This document shows positions 24,460-38,337 of a stretch of DNA of 64,000 nucleotides, in pieces; the first letter of the stretch is position 1, and each line of letters opens with the position of its first letter. The position numbers and the translations under genes were made by a program. The notes under the pieces were generated by a model, which saw nothing but the letters and a program-made list of their open reading frames with translations, searched no databases and was not told the DNA's origin. Source of the stretch: Stratiolaelaps scimitus (lineage: Eukaryota > Arthropoda > Arachnida > Mesostigmata > Laelapidae). Location of the stretch: positions 6,835,501-6,899,500 of the forward strand of contig JABWDB010000013.1 of the NCBI GenBank assembly GCA_019614645.1, written 5' to 3'.

Positions 24460-27120
24460 AGCTTCAATGTTTGTCCAAATAGATTAATCGGCTTAAGAGT
24501 ACTACGGAATTTATTGTGTTGTCTGCCTGACAGTTCATAGCCTTTGTGCACGGGGTTAAGCTTGGCTGTCACCAACGCACCACTTGGGGAGATGAATAGC
24601 ACAAAGGTTTCACACAGTTCAGTGTTACATCCATTAATTCAATGAATGATCGTCACTCGTGAAATATCTAGCCACCGTCGATTGCCTATTGCTTCAGTTC
24701 ATCAAATCCCTGTGTGTTTTTTTGTTTCGATACCAGAGTTCCTCTGCTATGGCCACAGATCAAGTCGGACAAGGAACCTGATTGCAACACTCAAACCCAT
24801 GGGATTGCCGATGGGGTGACCTATCACGTAATTATATACAGGGCAATTATTAATTATATCACAGTCGAACGTGCGCACTATTTGTGTCAGCATCTCGAAT
24901 TGACTAACACAACTTTGATATTTTATAGATATATAATAAATGTTTTTGATATCTTTTCTTTTGAAGGTATTTTTTTGGCAGTCAGTTCCTTCGTTCGTCC
25001 AAGAAGGCTGACAATGATGCTAACCCGAACACTATATGGCACCCGTTCAACTCTGCGTTGGATATTGTCTTTAAGCATAACCCTAGTCCTGAGGAGAAGA
25101 CTTTAGAAAATTCTCCTTTTAAGTTGATAGGGAAGGACTACTCAGTGTAGTCTCGTCAGTAGTTTGGATAAAAGAGACCAGTACAATACGGAATAAAATA
25201 GTAGAGCGGGTGCCATATAATCAAGGCAGCACACACGGGAATTTGATGAGCTGATGCAATAGGCAGCACACGGTGGCTAGCTATTTCACGATTGATGATA
25301 GAAGTGCAATATATCATCAATGGATGTAACCTGTGAACCGTGTGAAACATTTCAAACACGAACACTTTACTTTATTGGATGGTGGTCCCAGATATCCCAT
25401 CACCGGCTATACGTTCCAAACACACGAGTTAGCCGTTTGTAATATTATTTCTCAATTAAAAAATATCGTACACGTCATTGCGCGATGTCGCCGAGGCGCC
25501 CCCTCCGTCACGACGAAACAGCGCAAGTGGTAAGGCCTAAGGGCGGAGATGTTGGTGCTGGACGGTTCCAGGCCAAATGGCGAAGAAGGACAAACCAAAC
25601 GGGGCTTCAGGCTTCCGTTGATGCAGCATACGCCTAACGAAATGGAACCATTGAGACGTCTGGGCCGACGTCCGCGGCCTCGCACCGCCACTACGCGATG
25701 CACTCGGGTGTCCGGTACGCGGAACGCACACGGATGTAGGTAGTGGATATTGAATTCTAGTCGACGAATGTGCACCCAATAATGGGTACTAATACAGCGG
25801 CTCGTCCCGGATCGCTATCATTAAGGTGGCGCTTGATCCCGTCCCTTTGGCTCCTCGAGCATTGGTTAAACATTTCACATATTCTAAAGGTTTGATAATC
25901 TCAGATCGTTGTCTGTGTGCCTTTGTAGAAGTTTTGTTGAATCATATATATGCAAACTTTGCCGTCTTTCTTACGCGGCGATTCGATGCGAAGTAGACGA
26001 CAACGTGTTTACAGCGCCACGGCGTAGCTTCTTAGTGGTCGCTGCCATGCACACGAAATATTCGGTACGCAGCCGTCCCCGTTCATACAACTGATGCTCG
26101 CCACGAGTCGTGTCAACAGACGTGGCTTGTCATTCGTCTCTACCCCTCTCCCCCCCCTTCTCTCTCCCTCTCTCCTCGGCTATCCATCTGCATAGACGCC
26201 GCTACACTCATATGCCGTGCTAATCGTGTTAGTGCAGCTGATGCACGTTCGTCGATGCGGCAATGCATGCTGTTGTTCTGTATTAGAAAAAAAGACAAAG
26301 AAGGTAGCGGCCGACCCTCAAACAAAAGAAAGCGAAGGTGAACAGCGACATTTTTACCCGCTGTCGAGGCCGAGCTCCGACTGAACTGTTAGTTCTAGGG
26401 GGTGAACTCTCGACGTCTTATTGACGCGTACTCTGCACCGTACGCCGTGTTTAGTTGCAAATGTCCAGAAGATGCACAAACCTGTAGCCGTATCAGTATC
26501 TGTGTTTCATTGCAGGTAATTTGCAAGCGCCGAACACAACGAGGCAAATCTGCATCGTCGAGCAGTGCTGACAGAGACACATAGGCTATGTAATGTATTT
26601 GCAAATATCTCCACGTAACTATTAAGTAAGTGTGTAGTGAAGATATGAATCGTAGATCAACATGTACGCCGATCGTGACCGTGTATGTCTAGCGGGTGAC
26701 TTTGATCATGCGTCCAATTATTGGTGGTGTCCAAGCTGACAGCCTTTCCTGCAAAGTTGGAACACAACCAAGTCTTACTTATACAGCTTGGATGGAACTG
26801 CTTCCCATTTTATTTGCATTTAATTATTTAGCGTTTAGTTCAGTATTGATAACTATGATAACATCTATGAGCTCTGCAGGGGGAGATCCCGGCAGGGCAG
26901 CGGCCCATAATATTTCCTTGCATAATTGAAAATTTTAAGACGCCCAGGCGTGATCGATATGTGGCATAGAGTTAATTATTTTCTTGCATTGTGCCGTACT
27001 GTTCTAAGGTACAAATGCTTATTATGATTAAATTAGATCGCCGTTTATTCACATACAGCTTTGAATGTGTGTTGTTTTTTTGTTGTTGTTGTTGTTTAGA
27101 CGTACAATAAGTTCACAACG
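24460..27120. other. Spacer between myotubularin copies B and C
   Basis: No gene is recognisable. A GC-richer patch at about 25490-25740 has open frames on both strands but no motif or splice context that I can support. Just before the copy C start codon, a T-rich (GTT)n tract ends in TTTAG (27061-27099), which looks like the acceptor of a 5' UTR intron. Confidence 0.45.
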
Positions 27121-30100
27121 ATGTCGTCCGACGAACCTGCCGCTCAAAGCGAGAACGGGAGGGAGACGCTGTTTCCAATTGTGCTCGGTGAAACACTCAC
27201 GTTAGACTGCGGTGAGTATCCGCTCCTCAGCAATCTCGTCAGCTATCGTTGCTTATCTGCATATACATTGATCGTGCGCAGCCAGGGGATTTCTGATTTC
27301 CCACGGTCAGTTATGACAAGTGGCATCCTCCTCCCAATTAAAATCTGGGTAAAAATGATCTTCACTCGATTCAAACGTTATATAGCGTCCATTACGGCCG
27401 CGGCGGTATCCCGTTGCTGTTCGCCTCGAGAGAGAGAGCCGTATCACAACCCCTTTAGCAAAAATCTTTGAGTGGGGAGTAACGCCATTCCAAAAAAGCT
27501 AAGCTAACTGTGAGGATAAAAAAACTGAACTCTAAGGCTGCATGACCTGTCCCTCAAACATCCTTTTGGGCCTGAAGGCTATCACTAGAGTCTGTCAATT
27601 AATGAACTGAGACACGACTTTGAGAAAATGTCGAATCTTCGTAAGCTACCTTACGCCTAGCTTGTAGTGAATGCTTCAAATTAACACGAGCAAAACGCAA
27701 GGCATGTAAAGTTGAATTAGTTAGGCACGTCTTAATTAAGGGTTAGCAAAGCAACGGGGGTGCTGAACATCTGAATCGGACCACCGCCGTCGACGTCAAA
27801 AAAGAAATTACGTTTTTGTAATCCTGCGTAACTCTGCCTTTGAGCTCCCTGGTTTGGTTGTGCCCTCGGTGATGGCACAGCACTAGTGTATCCACTCTCT
27901 TCTATTAGCTGTTACATACGTTCGTGCCGCGTAATTCTAGCCGCTCAGATGCCCGCTCATTCTGACGCGTTCAAATACTATGATTCTTTGACTGGTGTAT
28001 GTTTCGGAATCGCGCAAATCTAGGCGGCGTATACTGCAACTACTCCAGCTCCAATGGTGAGACTCGCGGCTTCCTCGCTCTGACACAATACCGACTCCGG
28101 TTCGAGAGTAATGACTCCGCCATCGTTCTCGACCTGCCTCTAGGCTTGATCAGTGAAATAACAAAGGTACTGTGTAACTTTCCAGTATTCTCGCATGCTA
28201 ACGCCTCATCGCCCTGCGCACCAGAGGAAGATCTCACTGCGAAACTGTCAGCTGTCCTTGTTCTTCCCTTCGGGAAGCTGATTGCCACATCCCGGCGTTT
28301 CTATTTTCCGTTAATCGACGTAGTTCTCGTAACTCGATCTATCTTTGCTCGTCGGAAAGGTGTCGAAGGGATCTGGGCACGAAGACTAAACATTTTGTTG
28401 TTACCAGGTGGACGAGACGACACAATCGTATGGCATTCAAGTGGTTTGCAAAGATGTACGTTCTCTGCAGTTCGCGAACATTGAGGTAGGACGCGTACAT
28501 TTTGCATACTGTTATACGTGTACGTATGAGATGATACAGATGAGAAATAGTGAAGGTTACTCGAAAGGTACATTGAGTGAGGCTTTGTCTGGAGAGTAAA
28601 CTGTACCCCGTCACGGAATCATTATCTGGCAATTTTATCTTCAGCGACTCAGTTGATCGACTGTCAACAGGGAATACTTGGAGTCATCGAATGAATTTCG
28701 CTCTTGCTTTGTTTCGTGTCTTTGCTAATCAAACAGATCATGTTGCTATGGAAAGATTTTATCTCGTCATCTTAATAGAATCGCCAGACGTATGCAGCGC
28801 TTGCTTTTTTTTAGATTTTTTTTAATTTTGACAAATAATTAGTGACGTCACTATTGGAAAACATACGAACGAAGCAGCCAATGAGTCGATCGCACCATAT
28901 ATTTGACACACGTTTTTGAATCTATACTTCAGTACGTTCACTGCGTTTTTAAACTGAGTGTCTCCTACGAAACACGTTCGCCTCGCACACGAAGCACAGG
29001 AGAGGACAGTATGCGAAATAGTTTTCATGAAAAGCGAAGATCGATTAGGTCTACAGGGTCTACTCTCTTTAATTAGCATTAATCCACGAGTAAATTCCGA
29101 GGTTCATTGAAAGAGGCCCTGGTGATTATATGTCGAGGGCCAAATACATTTTACACGACCATTTGAATGCGAAAAGCTCATGGCTGTGGTGAGTACTACA
29201 GTCGTTCACTCCAATCAAAAATGGGACGCGTGTTTGAATGTTCAGACAAAGAGTTAACCACTCAACCATCGACGACTCGCCTCCAACCTGCGAGCGACGA
29301 AATACCGGTGTAGACATGAAATACGAAGGGGCACCTTCGGTGACGAACAGTCCAGTTGTGGAGCCTGGTGTCCATAACTGATCTTCCCTCCTCAACACCT
29401 CGCTACAAAGCAAGCTATCAAGACTCGGAAGAATATCCACAGAACATTATTGTTTGTTAGCGTGATTGAAACGGCTATGCAAACTGGTGATCTTGGGCCC
29501 GATTGGCGTGATGAGACTTAATCTGGCGTGTTTGTTCAAATACGTCGACATAGTGTAACGGCGACAATATGTCAACTTTTCAGGATCAACAAGGCGACGA
29601 AGGTTACTTCTTCAACATGCTGACACAGTACGCGTTTCCACTCTCGCACAACATTGAGTATTTCGCTTTTCGATACCAAGCGAAGTTCGCCGAAGATGGC
29701 TGGGCGGTTTACAACGCCGCGGCAGAGCTAAAACGACAGGGCCTACCAAATGCCGAGTGGAGGATTTGCCGCATAAATGCCGAGTAAGTAAGCCAATCAT
29801 CTTCTGTTGCCGAGAGCTCTCAACGGGATACATTGAATGGGTTCCATACGGGTCAGAGTCACATATAAATCTTGTCGTTTATGCTTTCCCACCATGACAG
29901 ATACCAGTTGTGTGAGACGTACCCGGCGGTTCTCGGTGTCCCTGAGGAAGCCGATGACCAACTGCTCGAGAGCGTGGCCAAGTTCCGTTCTAAAAACCGG
30001 ATACCCGCATTATCGTGGATCCATCCAGAAACGCATGCCACTATCACACGCTGCTCCCAACCGCTTGTCGGTGTAAGTATGCCTTTTACATTTATGTCTG

Positions 30101-33100
30101 CCCTTCGCGCAAGTTAACATCGCAGACACACTGATTCAGATGTGCACTGAATCCTGTCCTGTATTCGGTATATCGACTTCTGTGGTTTTGACGGAAGACA
30201 GACCCTTTCGAGACGGAAAATACCTGCATACATAATCGCATCTCTCTCGTACGGTTGGATGTCGAGGGTGGGTAATTCGTGCTGTGTTGTGTTATTATAT
30301 TACAGGTTATTGCCAGGCGTTCGGTCGAGGACGAAAGATATATTTCGTATATTTTGAGTACCAACGCCGACTCGCCGGAGATGCTGTTCATTGCGGATGC
30401 CCGACCTTACATTAATGCAGAAGGCAACCGGATAACGGGTGGAGGTTACGAATTGTGGTACAGGAATACCAAAGTCATCTTCCTTGGTATGACGTCCCCT
30501 GCCTGTGCTCTAGGTTGTAGAGAGGAAATGGTTTAAATCTTGTTATATATATATATATATATCGTGTCATCGATATTGCTGTATGCTGCAAAAAGGTAGC
30601 ATATATACAAACGACATATTTTGGAACAGAATTTCAAAGAACGAAAGTAAAGTGACATTTAGCTTGGATCCCCTATGTGCTCTGCTCTGTTTAGCCCTGC
30701 TCATTTACTAGTTCTTGTGTACCACAGATATTGACAACATTCACGGGGTACGCAGATCCTTCAATAACCACACGGAATGGCTGAGTCATATCGCCACCAT
30801 CCTCACCGGAGTTAACAACATCGCCGCTAAAGTGAGTCCTGGGAGTTGATCATTTATTGTTTATTTGATTTGAATCCTCATATTTTGTTTAAGCGCGCAC
30901 ATCTGCTAGTTAGGTGCTTAAGTTCTTAACATACTACGACGGACACCTTTATTAACAAAGGAGAGTAAAACATTTGGTTTACAAATTTTCGTTAGTGCAT
31001 AATATAGTTATGTATAACATAGTGTACAGTTTTGTTTTGGTTTTCCTTCTGTATTATAGCAGTACCGAATAGGAGACGTCGTCATTGTGTAACCTTGCTT
31101 TGTGTATGGGACGCTATTCTTCGTGTCTATAGGTTCAGGTCGAGAAGGCGTCGGTCATTGTCCATTGCAGTGACGGGTGGGATCGGACCCCACAACTTAC
31201 ATCGCTCGCGATGCTCCTTCTAGACCCGTACTACCGGACCCTTATAGGTGAATATAGGCCAGTCTTATCACCTATTGCAGCCTATGATTCAGTCGCTGCG
31301 CGGAGAAAAATGAAAAAACGAGATTTTGTCCCCTATTTCTTATTTTTTCCCCATTTTTTTTAATCTCTCATTATTACGTAGCCCGTCGTACGATGATCAA
31401 CGCCGTAGAGGTGGTGGTGTTTAACTCCACTGCCACCTTATTCCGGCGGCATCTTTCGCATGATAACTGCAGCACGGGCGGCAAATTTAAAGCATGTGCA
31501 AGCTACACTAACTGGCTAAGTTAGCCAATGACAAAAATATTGCCCAACTATTTATCTTAATGTTGGCTCTCTTTGTCATTTGTTTTTTGTCGCATTTCGA
31601 TGCCATAACAGGCTTCGAGGTGTTGATTGAAAAAGAATGGTGCTCGTTTGGCCACAAGTTCGAGGAACGATACGGACACGGCGTGAGTAAGGGAACCTGC
31701 AGTAAAAAGGACAGAGAACGAAGTCCTGTTTTTGTACAGTTCATCGAGTGCACCTGGCAGGTAAGATCACCTGTCGCATGTGCACATACGTTATACACAT
31801 GTGTATCACAAAGCGCACTAGCAAAACAATAGTCAAGTTGTATTTGTTTGAGGTGACATTGCACGTTCAAGCTAGAATACATGGCACTTATATTGCGGTA
31901 TACTACTAGTACCTGAAAGTAAATGCCCAAGGCGTCTACAAGGTCGGACTGACATCCACGTTTGAGACGTTCTCTTCCCCTGCGGAGTACCTACGTACCG
32001 TGCAATCTAACACAACCGAGCACACAACCGAGCACAACACAACCGAGAGAAAAGATGAATAAAAACAGGACCCCAAAACCCGTAGGACCCCAAAAGCTAC
32101 ATATGGACAAATACGAATCCAAATCAGTCACGGGTCCTTTAGCTGTGTTTGTGTCACTGGAAAATTCGTCTTGTGTTGGCGCGTCAAAAAGGGTGATCCT
32201 TCATCCTAACGAATATATATATATATGCAAAATGTCTCTTAGCTTTTTCTGCATTCAAAAAGTCCATCCAGGTACGTGGGTTCGACACATACCATTTGTT
32301 TCGACACATATCAAAAGACAAATCTCTCAGAAGAGAACTTGAGAACTTACAGGCGGAGGAAGTAGTTGATTAAGTATGAAAAATTTTGCACCATTGTCAG
32401 ACGGAGAGACGGACTGACATCATTGCTCTAATAAAAATATAATAAGCGTCTGCAGATGAAGCCATACCCGACACAGCTTCAAGGGTTTTTCTTTTTACTT
32501 AATCAACGATACTATCTATTATATTAGGTCAATGCATAAATTTCCGCCGTTTCATGAACAATGGAAAAATGACGCACTCAGATTGATTTAAACCAATTCA
32601 CATATTTATTGTGTACTCCCCGTTGTTGTACACGACCTCTTCCCATCTTTCAATAAGCTGATGGGTTCCATTTTCCCAAAAACAATAGTCTTTTGAGTTG
32701 AAAAAGGCGACCAACCACCGTTCAAGGTCCTCTGAATCGTCGAAATGCCGGTCACTTAAAAAATTCGCCCGTGAACGAAACCGGTGGTAATCTGTTAGAG
32801 CAAGTCTGGCGAATATGGTGGGCATGGCAAAAGCCGAAGAAAAGCAGGTGTCGGAAATGCACTTGTTTATTGTCTGGAATTTCCATCTTTCGAGCCTGAT
32901 TTCGAGTTGAAATCCAGTTCACAGCGAAAATCGAACTCTACAGGCGTGTAGAGTAGGAAAAAAAGGCTTCGAAACCAGTCGGGTTCAATATGGAGGGAGC
33001 CTCCCGCCTATTCAGTGGAGAGAGCCTTGCTGGAAAGCGCAGCAAGTTCAAACAAACAGCGGGAACTTATGCATCAACCTAATATATCAAGTTATCGTAT

Positions 33101-34494
33101 GGTCCGCGCCATGTGACGAGTTTGACTGAATACCATATGTTGGTGCCACACTTGTGTGTAATAGCCAACCGGTTAAACATCTTCCACAGGTGATGCAGCA
33201 GTTCCCGGAGGCGTTCGAGTTCAATGAGAACTTTCTCGTTACAATTTTGGATCACCTGTACAGCAACCTCTTCGGGACTTTCCTTTATGACTGCGAGAGA
33301 ATTCGTTCTGAGAAGGTTGGTTCGCCTGTCACAAACCAACCGATGCTAGCTAGCAACGAATACACGCTCTTTTTTGTCCACGTATTTCACCGCTCCTACT
33401 AACGTTAAAATAGCGCATTTACACGAGTATCAGACATTTCCGTTTGTGGACATTGCGGGATTCTCCCCGACATATACCCCATTGGTCCCGTTGATCCCTG
33501 CTATATTCCAATGGCTAACAACCACCATAATATATACCACATAATTGTATATGAGCTCGTATAGTTGTGTGGGTGCTCCCTCGTACGATGCCGCTCTATT
33601 CATACTACGAATGTTTGTTTCCCATGTCAGGCATTAAACCAGATCGGGACTTGGAAAACCAATTTACATGGCTTGGCTTTTTTTGCCCTATGGAAATATA
33701 CAATAATAACTGTCTTTTGTGTCATGTGAATTCGCGCAGAATGTGAAAACGTCCACACAGTCCCTCTGGTCGATGGTCAACTCAAATGTCCACCTGTATC
33801 TCAATCCATTGTACAATGAGAAGAAGGGACTTCTAGTTCCCAATCCTGGAAATATTATAACATGGCTTACGTACTACTACAGGTAAGTCGATCATATCGG
33901 TTATACGAAATCTTCAAATTCGTTCGTACAGTCAGTGGTTTTGTCAAATCGAAAAGCTATGCGCACTGTGCGAAAAATTGCGCGGCAAAATATAAAAAAC
34001 GAAACCTTTGATAAACTCGTTCACCAACGAGACTTTGGCCCAAGCTCTGCGACGCACATCTATTCCCTGCATTCATAAACCAGTAGGTATTTGCCGTTCC
34101 GGTGCGAAACATTCTGATGCTATGTCCTTAGTCACCGTATTATATTGAAACAACGTAAATGAAAACGCGTCGACTTGGGCGATATTTACTGGGTACGGGA
34201 TCCGCGACGCCGGTGGATCGACCCTAAATCGGAACGATCTGCAATGTTGGGGTTTCTTCTCGTCCCAGCGTGGACAGTGAACGGTGACCCTGAAATTTGT
34301 AGCCGCGCGCCGCTTAGAAGGCCACTGCGTCCTGGCCGAGATGAAACCAATTTCACCGAAACCTGAACCACTCGCTTGCCGTGTGATTTCCGCTTCAGCT
34401 GGATTGAAATCCCGGAACGGTTGGGATGGGGCCCAAAAGCGAAATAAACAGAGGCAGTACTCGTCGTTGATTGATCGACAATGAGCGTAGATTG

Positions 34495-34531
<37 letters not shown>

Positions 34532-35051
34532 CCACTTCAGTTTGTGTCGCTTTTTTATCTCTCAATCACTGAATGAAAGGGTCATCTTTGTTGCAGATGG
34601 TCCTCGTACGCAGAAACGCAGCAACCCCTTGTGAAAGGCGAAAGTGAGCTTCTTGGCCTGACGCGCGGACTGCCGAAGTTCACAGACGAGAATCTCTCTC
34701 AGGTACGTAAGTGATATGCCCTAGATTATCTTCTTTTACCCCCTCACACTGCGACAATGCGAAGGCACGAGGCGCGTGTGTTTCCCAGAAGAATATTCGC
34801 TAATTTTGTCAACTTACGTCATGTGCAACTTTTTCACTCGATAAGTGACACCCGACATGTTTCATAGAGCTGAATCGAATCTAAATCAAATAATCTTCGA
34901 CCATGGCTCACGACAGAATTGGACGCTGACGGAACAGCTTCGTAATCAACAAAAACAAACCTATGACGTAGTCGAGGCTCTTAACCACGTATTCGACGCC
35001 GGAGTGGAACTCCTCGGTGTGTTCAAGAGGTGGTGTGGAATACCAACATGA
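27121..35051 (+). CDS. Myotubularin-family phosphoinositide 3-phosphatase, tandem copy C
   Basis: Thirteen coding exons: 27121-27211, 28024-28166, 28408-28485, 29584-29783, 29901-30072, 30306-30486, 30728-30831, 31133-31247, 31612-31760, 33190-33315, 33740-33882, 34597-34706, and 34846-35051 (or 34870-35051; both acceptors keep frame). The product is about 597-605 aa, the usual class length. Motifs in order: GRAM ([10 protein letters not shown]), [54 protein letters not shown], active loop CSDGWDR (Cys near 335, Arg near 341), [51 protein letters not shown]. The tail is Gln/Asn-rich and could form a short coiled coil. An intact loop predicts an active PI3P/PI(3,5)P2 phosphatase. After the catalytic Arg it reads TPQLTSL, shared with copy B, whereas copy A and vertebrate relatives have TAQLTSL. 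The intron at 31761-33189 holds a mariner deletion derivative. Confidence 0.9.
32524..33082 (-). mobile_element. Internally deleted mariner (MITE-like) with terminal inverted repeats
   Basis: A 559-bp element flanked by TA on both sides (32522-32523, 33083-33084). Its ends are imperfect inverted repeats: TTAGGTCAATGCATAA at left, and the complement of TTAGGTTGATGCATAA at right. The left part encodes, on the minus strand, a mariner transposase C-terminus ([32 protein letters not shown]). It matches both ends of the larger element at 57265-58710 and lacks roughly 0.7 kb of its middle. It sits in the copy C intron between exons 9 and 10. Confidence 0.9.
34498..34527. repeat. (TA)n microsatellite
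   Basis: A pure TA run in the intron before the penultimate exon of myotubularin copy C. Similar runs occur at 18870-18897, 20179-20208, 24373-24398, 30543-30562, 46829-46863, 47756-47804 and 61707-61728. They are the commonest simple repeat in the window. Confidence 0.9.
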
Positions 35052-35245
35052 GACTGCAATACAACGTTTGCTGAATTCAGCCAGTTGACACTGCATCGGA
35101 TGATCACGTGTTACCACCTGCTGCATGGCCTTGTCCGTCACAGAAATATGAGCAGCGAACACTACAGCAGGTTTTACGTTATGTGCTGGATGAATTAGAT
35201 TTAGCCTACAGCACATTTTCTTTTCCAACGATTTATCTATTGCAC

Positions 35246-35285
<40 letters not shown>

Positions 35286-38200
35286 TATTATTATTATTAT
35301 TATTTGTATAATTATAATAATATTATTCGTATAATAATAGTTATTATTATTATTCGTATTATGATCGAAATAACAATAATAATAATGACTTAATTGACAA
35401 GTATGCAAGTTCAGTATTGCATCTGTGGGATTCGAATTTGGGACTCGCCTGGCGTTGCCCCCCACGCTATCTAGCTGATAGTTGTGTGATGACCCACAGA
35501 ATAATACACGAAAATAATTTAACTAACGAATTCACTACACGCTATTATGAACAAGAGGCTCTGGACTCGTCTGGCCGTGAACTCCCTATGCTTTTGGCAA
35601 AAAGGGACCGCTACACAAACTATAAATAAAGAAATACCGCCCCACAGTAGGGGCACAGCATGATAATTCTTGACATTTATCTGCCACACGGAGCTCTCAT
35701 TCCGAGTTATTGCCACGACACTCGCAAAGGTTTACGGTAATTTTTCGATTATTTGTACAGAGACTACCTCACAAAGCGAATGTCCTGCTGTCGCCGGCTG
35801 TGCATACAAGCCAACAAGCGTCACAGCACCGCAATTTCGAATGAATACTGACAGACGTGAAAACGAAGACGTATACGAAGGTGATGCTAGAAGTAATTCG
35901 ACCATAATTATTTAACATGGGGGGTGAAGAACGTGGAACGTTTTCAAGGTGGGACCTTGAATAACTTCCGAAAGATCTTGCGGCACTGGCTTCGTCACGA
36001 AGCTTGAGGAGAGTCCGTCTGCGTGAAGTCATTTCGATCAGCCAGCGTCGTAACCTGACTTAACGGGACAATCCGTAACTCCTCTGACAATAGTGAACTG
36101 GTTTTTAACTAAAAAAAAAAGCAAATAATTAGCGCCATCTTGTGAGACGATGCTCGACATCGAGCTTACTGTATCATGTCGTCCTCAACATCATCAACGA
36201 CCGAATACAGAATGTCAAAACGACAGCGGCAAAATGCGGGGCGCTCCCGACAAGTATTACGCGCACATCTTCGGTGCTGAGTTTTTAAGCTCTCCACTTC
36301 GGGTTAACGTAAGCTAACGTATGTCAGCGTGCCAAAGTGTTGGACAGTAAACACATTCTTAAAGTCAACCTTTATAAAACAAATAAGTAAATAATAGGTT
36401 ATGATTATAAATAAAGTTACACGCTTTTTTATACTGTATGTAGCGCTCTTACCGTGTACTCACGTCAATTATTTGAATGTTAATTGGATTGCACATGTTG
36501 CAATGTTTGCTAATATAGAACTAATTGCCTGTAAGTCTCACACCCTTTTTCTTGCTTGTCATTTAACAGACGCCGCGTGTAATAGCATCTCGCTGTGACA
36601 CGGAGATACACGGATGCAACGGCTCCTAGGGCCATAGCAGGTTCTGTCTTTGTTTCATCTCATATTGTATTGTAATGTCATATTGGGCGTGTACAGGGCG
36701 GGATCGTCTACAGGCTTCAAGATTCAGACAGGCTTAATGAGACTCTTGTTTCGTTTGGAATGCAGCTTAGCAAAATTATGCGTTACATGGCGGATCTTGG
36801 GCGATTTTTCAAGTGAACATAGAAGAATAAAACGTTGTTTCAATGCATTGTGTTTTTTTATTTCTAATTTATTTAATTTCTTATTAATAAATTCTTTAGT
36901 TTAAATGGGACAAAATCACACCGCAAACTGATGAAACGATTGACGCGATAACGTGGTGCGCGCAATTGGCCAAATGAGAGCCAGCGGTCGATTGGAAGCG
37001 GGCCTGATTGGCGAACAGAGGAAGGTGTTGTTGTGTTCAATCAGGACGACACTCGTGTACACCTTTCGTTGATGACCCGGTACAAATCATTGTGGCTTGC
37101 GTGGGATGTTTTGGTAAAGCCACCGTATAGCCCGGACGTTGAGTCCGCAGATTATCAATTGTGCCGGACGCCGCAGAACAGGTTGAAGGTAAGGGTTTAT
37201 TGAACGTCGCGGGACTCAAACCAGCGGCCGCCGACCTTCTACAGCCAGAGACCTAGCGGTCCAAGCCGCTGCATTGACTGAATAATCAAATCTTCAGTCA
37301 AACATTGTGCTCCAAAACAGCTTGGACGATTTGTTTACCCATATATCTTACGATTTAGATAAGAGAGCGATAATGAAGCTCGTAGAGAGAAGGCAGAGGG
37401 CCACTAAACTGAAAAAAAAAACGTTATATAATTGACTAAAATTGCTGGTTTGGTAAATATTTTTTTGTTTGAAATTTACTCGATTTTAACTACGGACGTT
37501 TGCGTCTATCCAATACGGCTCATGCTATTCCTATACGCAAAGAAAAACTACGACAATTTGAGAAGGAAGGCAAATAAGAGAAATTGATTTGATCTGGTTT
37601 CCTAAAGTATTAATCTAATCTGAGCGGAAAAACGCATGTCACCACCGCAACAAACATCATGAAAAATAGCCTTAAGCTGCTCGTCAGTTGGGTCATCGAT
37701 CTTGATTATTTGTAATTAACAATATGTAAGGCAAGACATGCATTGCTTCCCCTTTTGAAAGTATACGAAATAAAATGAGCGTCAGTTGATTGTCGTTCAA
37801 CACTATAAAGAACGCCGATTAAAACATGATACTGTACATTTGATAGACCCTCCTGCCCCTTGGAACTACGGGAGAATTCTCCCAGATACGAGTAGCGCGT
37901 CGAGCAGTTGGCGCAGAGGAAATAAAAACATTTCACACGATTCACTGCATAAATACGTTGTGTAACATATTTATTATTGATTTGGTAGCATACACTTGAA
38001 AAACATCTCGTAAATCTTCATAAATACTCGTCTGTCGATGCCAGTCGTTGAACATATAAACGTAATAGTAATTTCTAATGAAATTCCGCTGAAGACTGCA
38101 TAACGTTGCCGTAGTCACAATTTCCCAATGTCTCTACGGCTAAGATTTCGTAACGCAACGCGGGTGCCCTGCGTAAGCTCTCGTTAGGGAACCAAGTTGG

Positions 38201-38337
38201 GACTGAAATAACGATCAGCTGGCAGGGAAGGAAAAAGCCACGCAAGAGCAACTTGTGTGGAAGTATTTCGGCCGCCAACTGGGAACGTTTCATCACGGGG
38301 AGCAATTGGCCGATTCGATAAATCTTAAGTCAATATA
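35052..38337. other. Intergenic region between myotubularin copy C and the inverted-repeat cluster
   Basis: No coding exon is supported. A low-complexity AAT/ATT tract (about 35249-35390) is self-complementary and gives a spurious polyisoleucine frame on the minus strand. A diverged tRNA-like repeat is at 37183-37290. A second tRNA-like patch lies near 35420-35475, with a B-box-like sequence on the minus strand. Some of this DNA may be 3' UTR of copy C, but I see no clearly placed polyadenylation site. Confidence 0.45.
37183..37290 (-). repeat. Diverged tRNA-derived SINE-like repeat
   Basis: Read on the minus strand it has the tRNA-like head of the SINE family (GCGGCTTGGACCGCTAGGTC, then TCTGGCTGTAGAAGG) followed by a B-box-like GGTTTGAGTCCCGCGACG and a short TAAACCC tail. 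The family body seen at 42926 and 57546 is largely missing, so it may be an older or different subfamily. Confidence 0.5.

Noticed and set aside
24714..25106. 130-codon open frame downstream of copy B
   Set aside because: No resemblance to the myotubularin C-terminus and low-complexity hydrophobic composition. It could not be joined in phase with support.
25452..25779. Overlapping open frames in a GC-richer patch
   Set aside because: No recognisable motif on either strand, no convincing splice sites, and open frames are expected by chance at this base composition.
34908..35465. Long minus-strand open frame with polyisoleucine
   Set aside because: It is created by the AAT/ATT low-complexity tract at 35249-35390 and overlaps the terminal exon of myotubularin copy C on the other strand.
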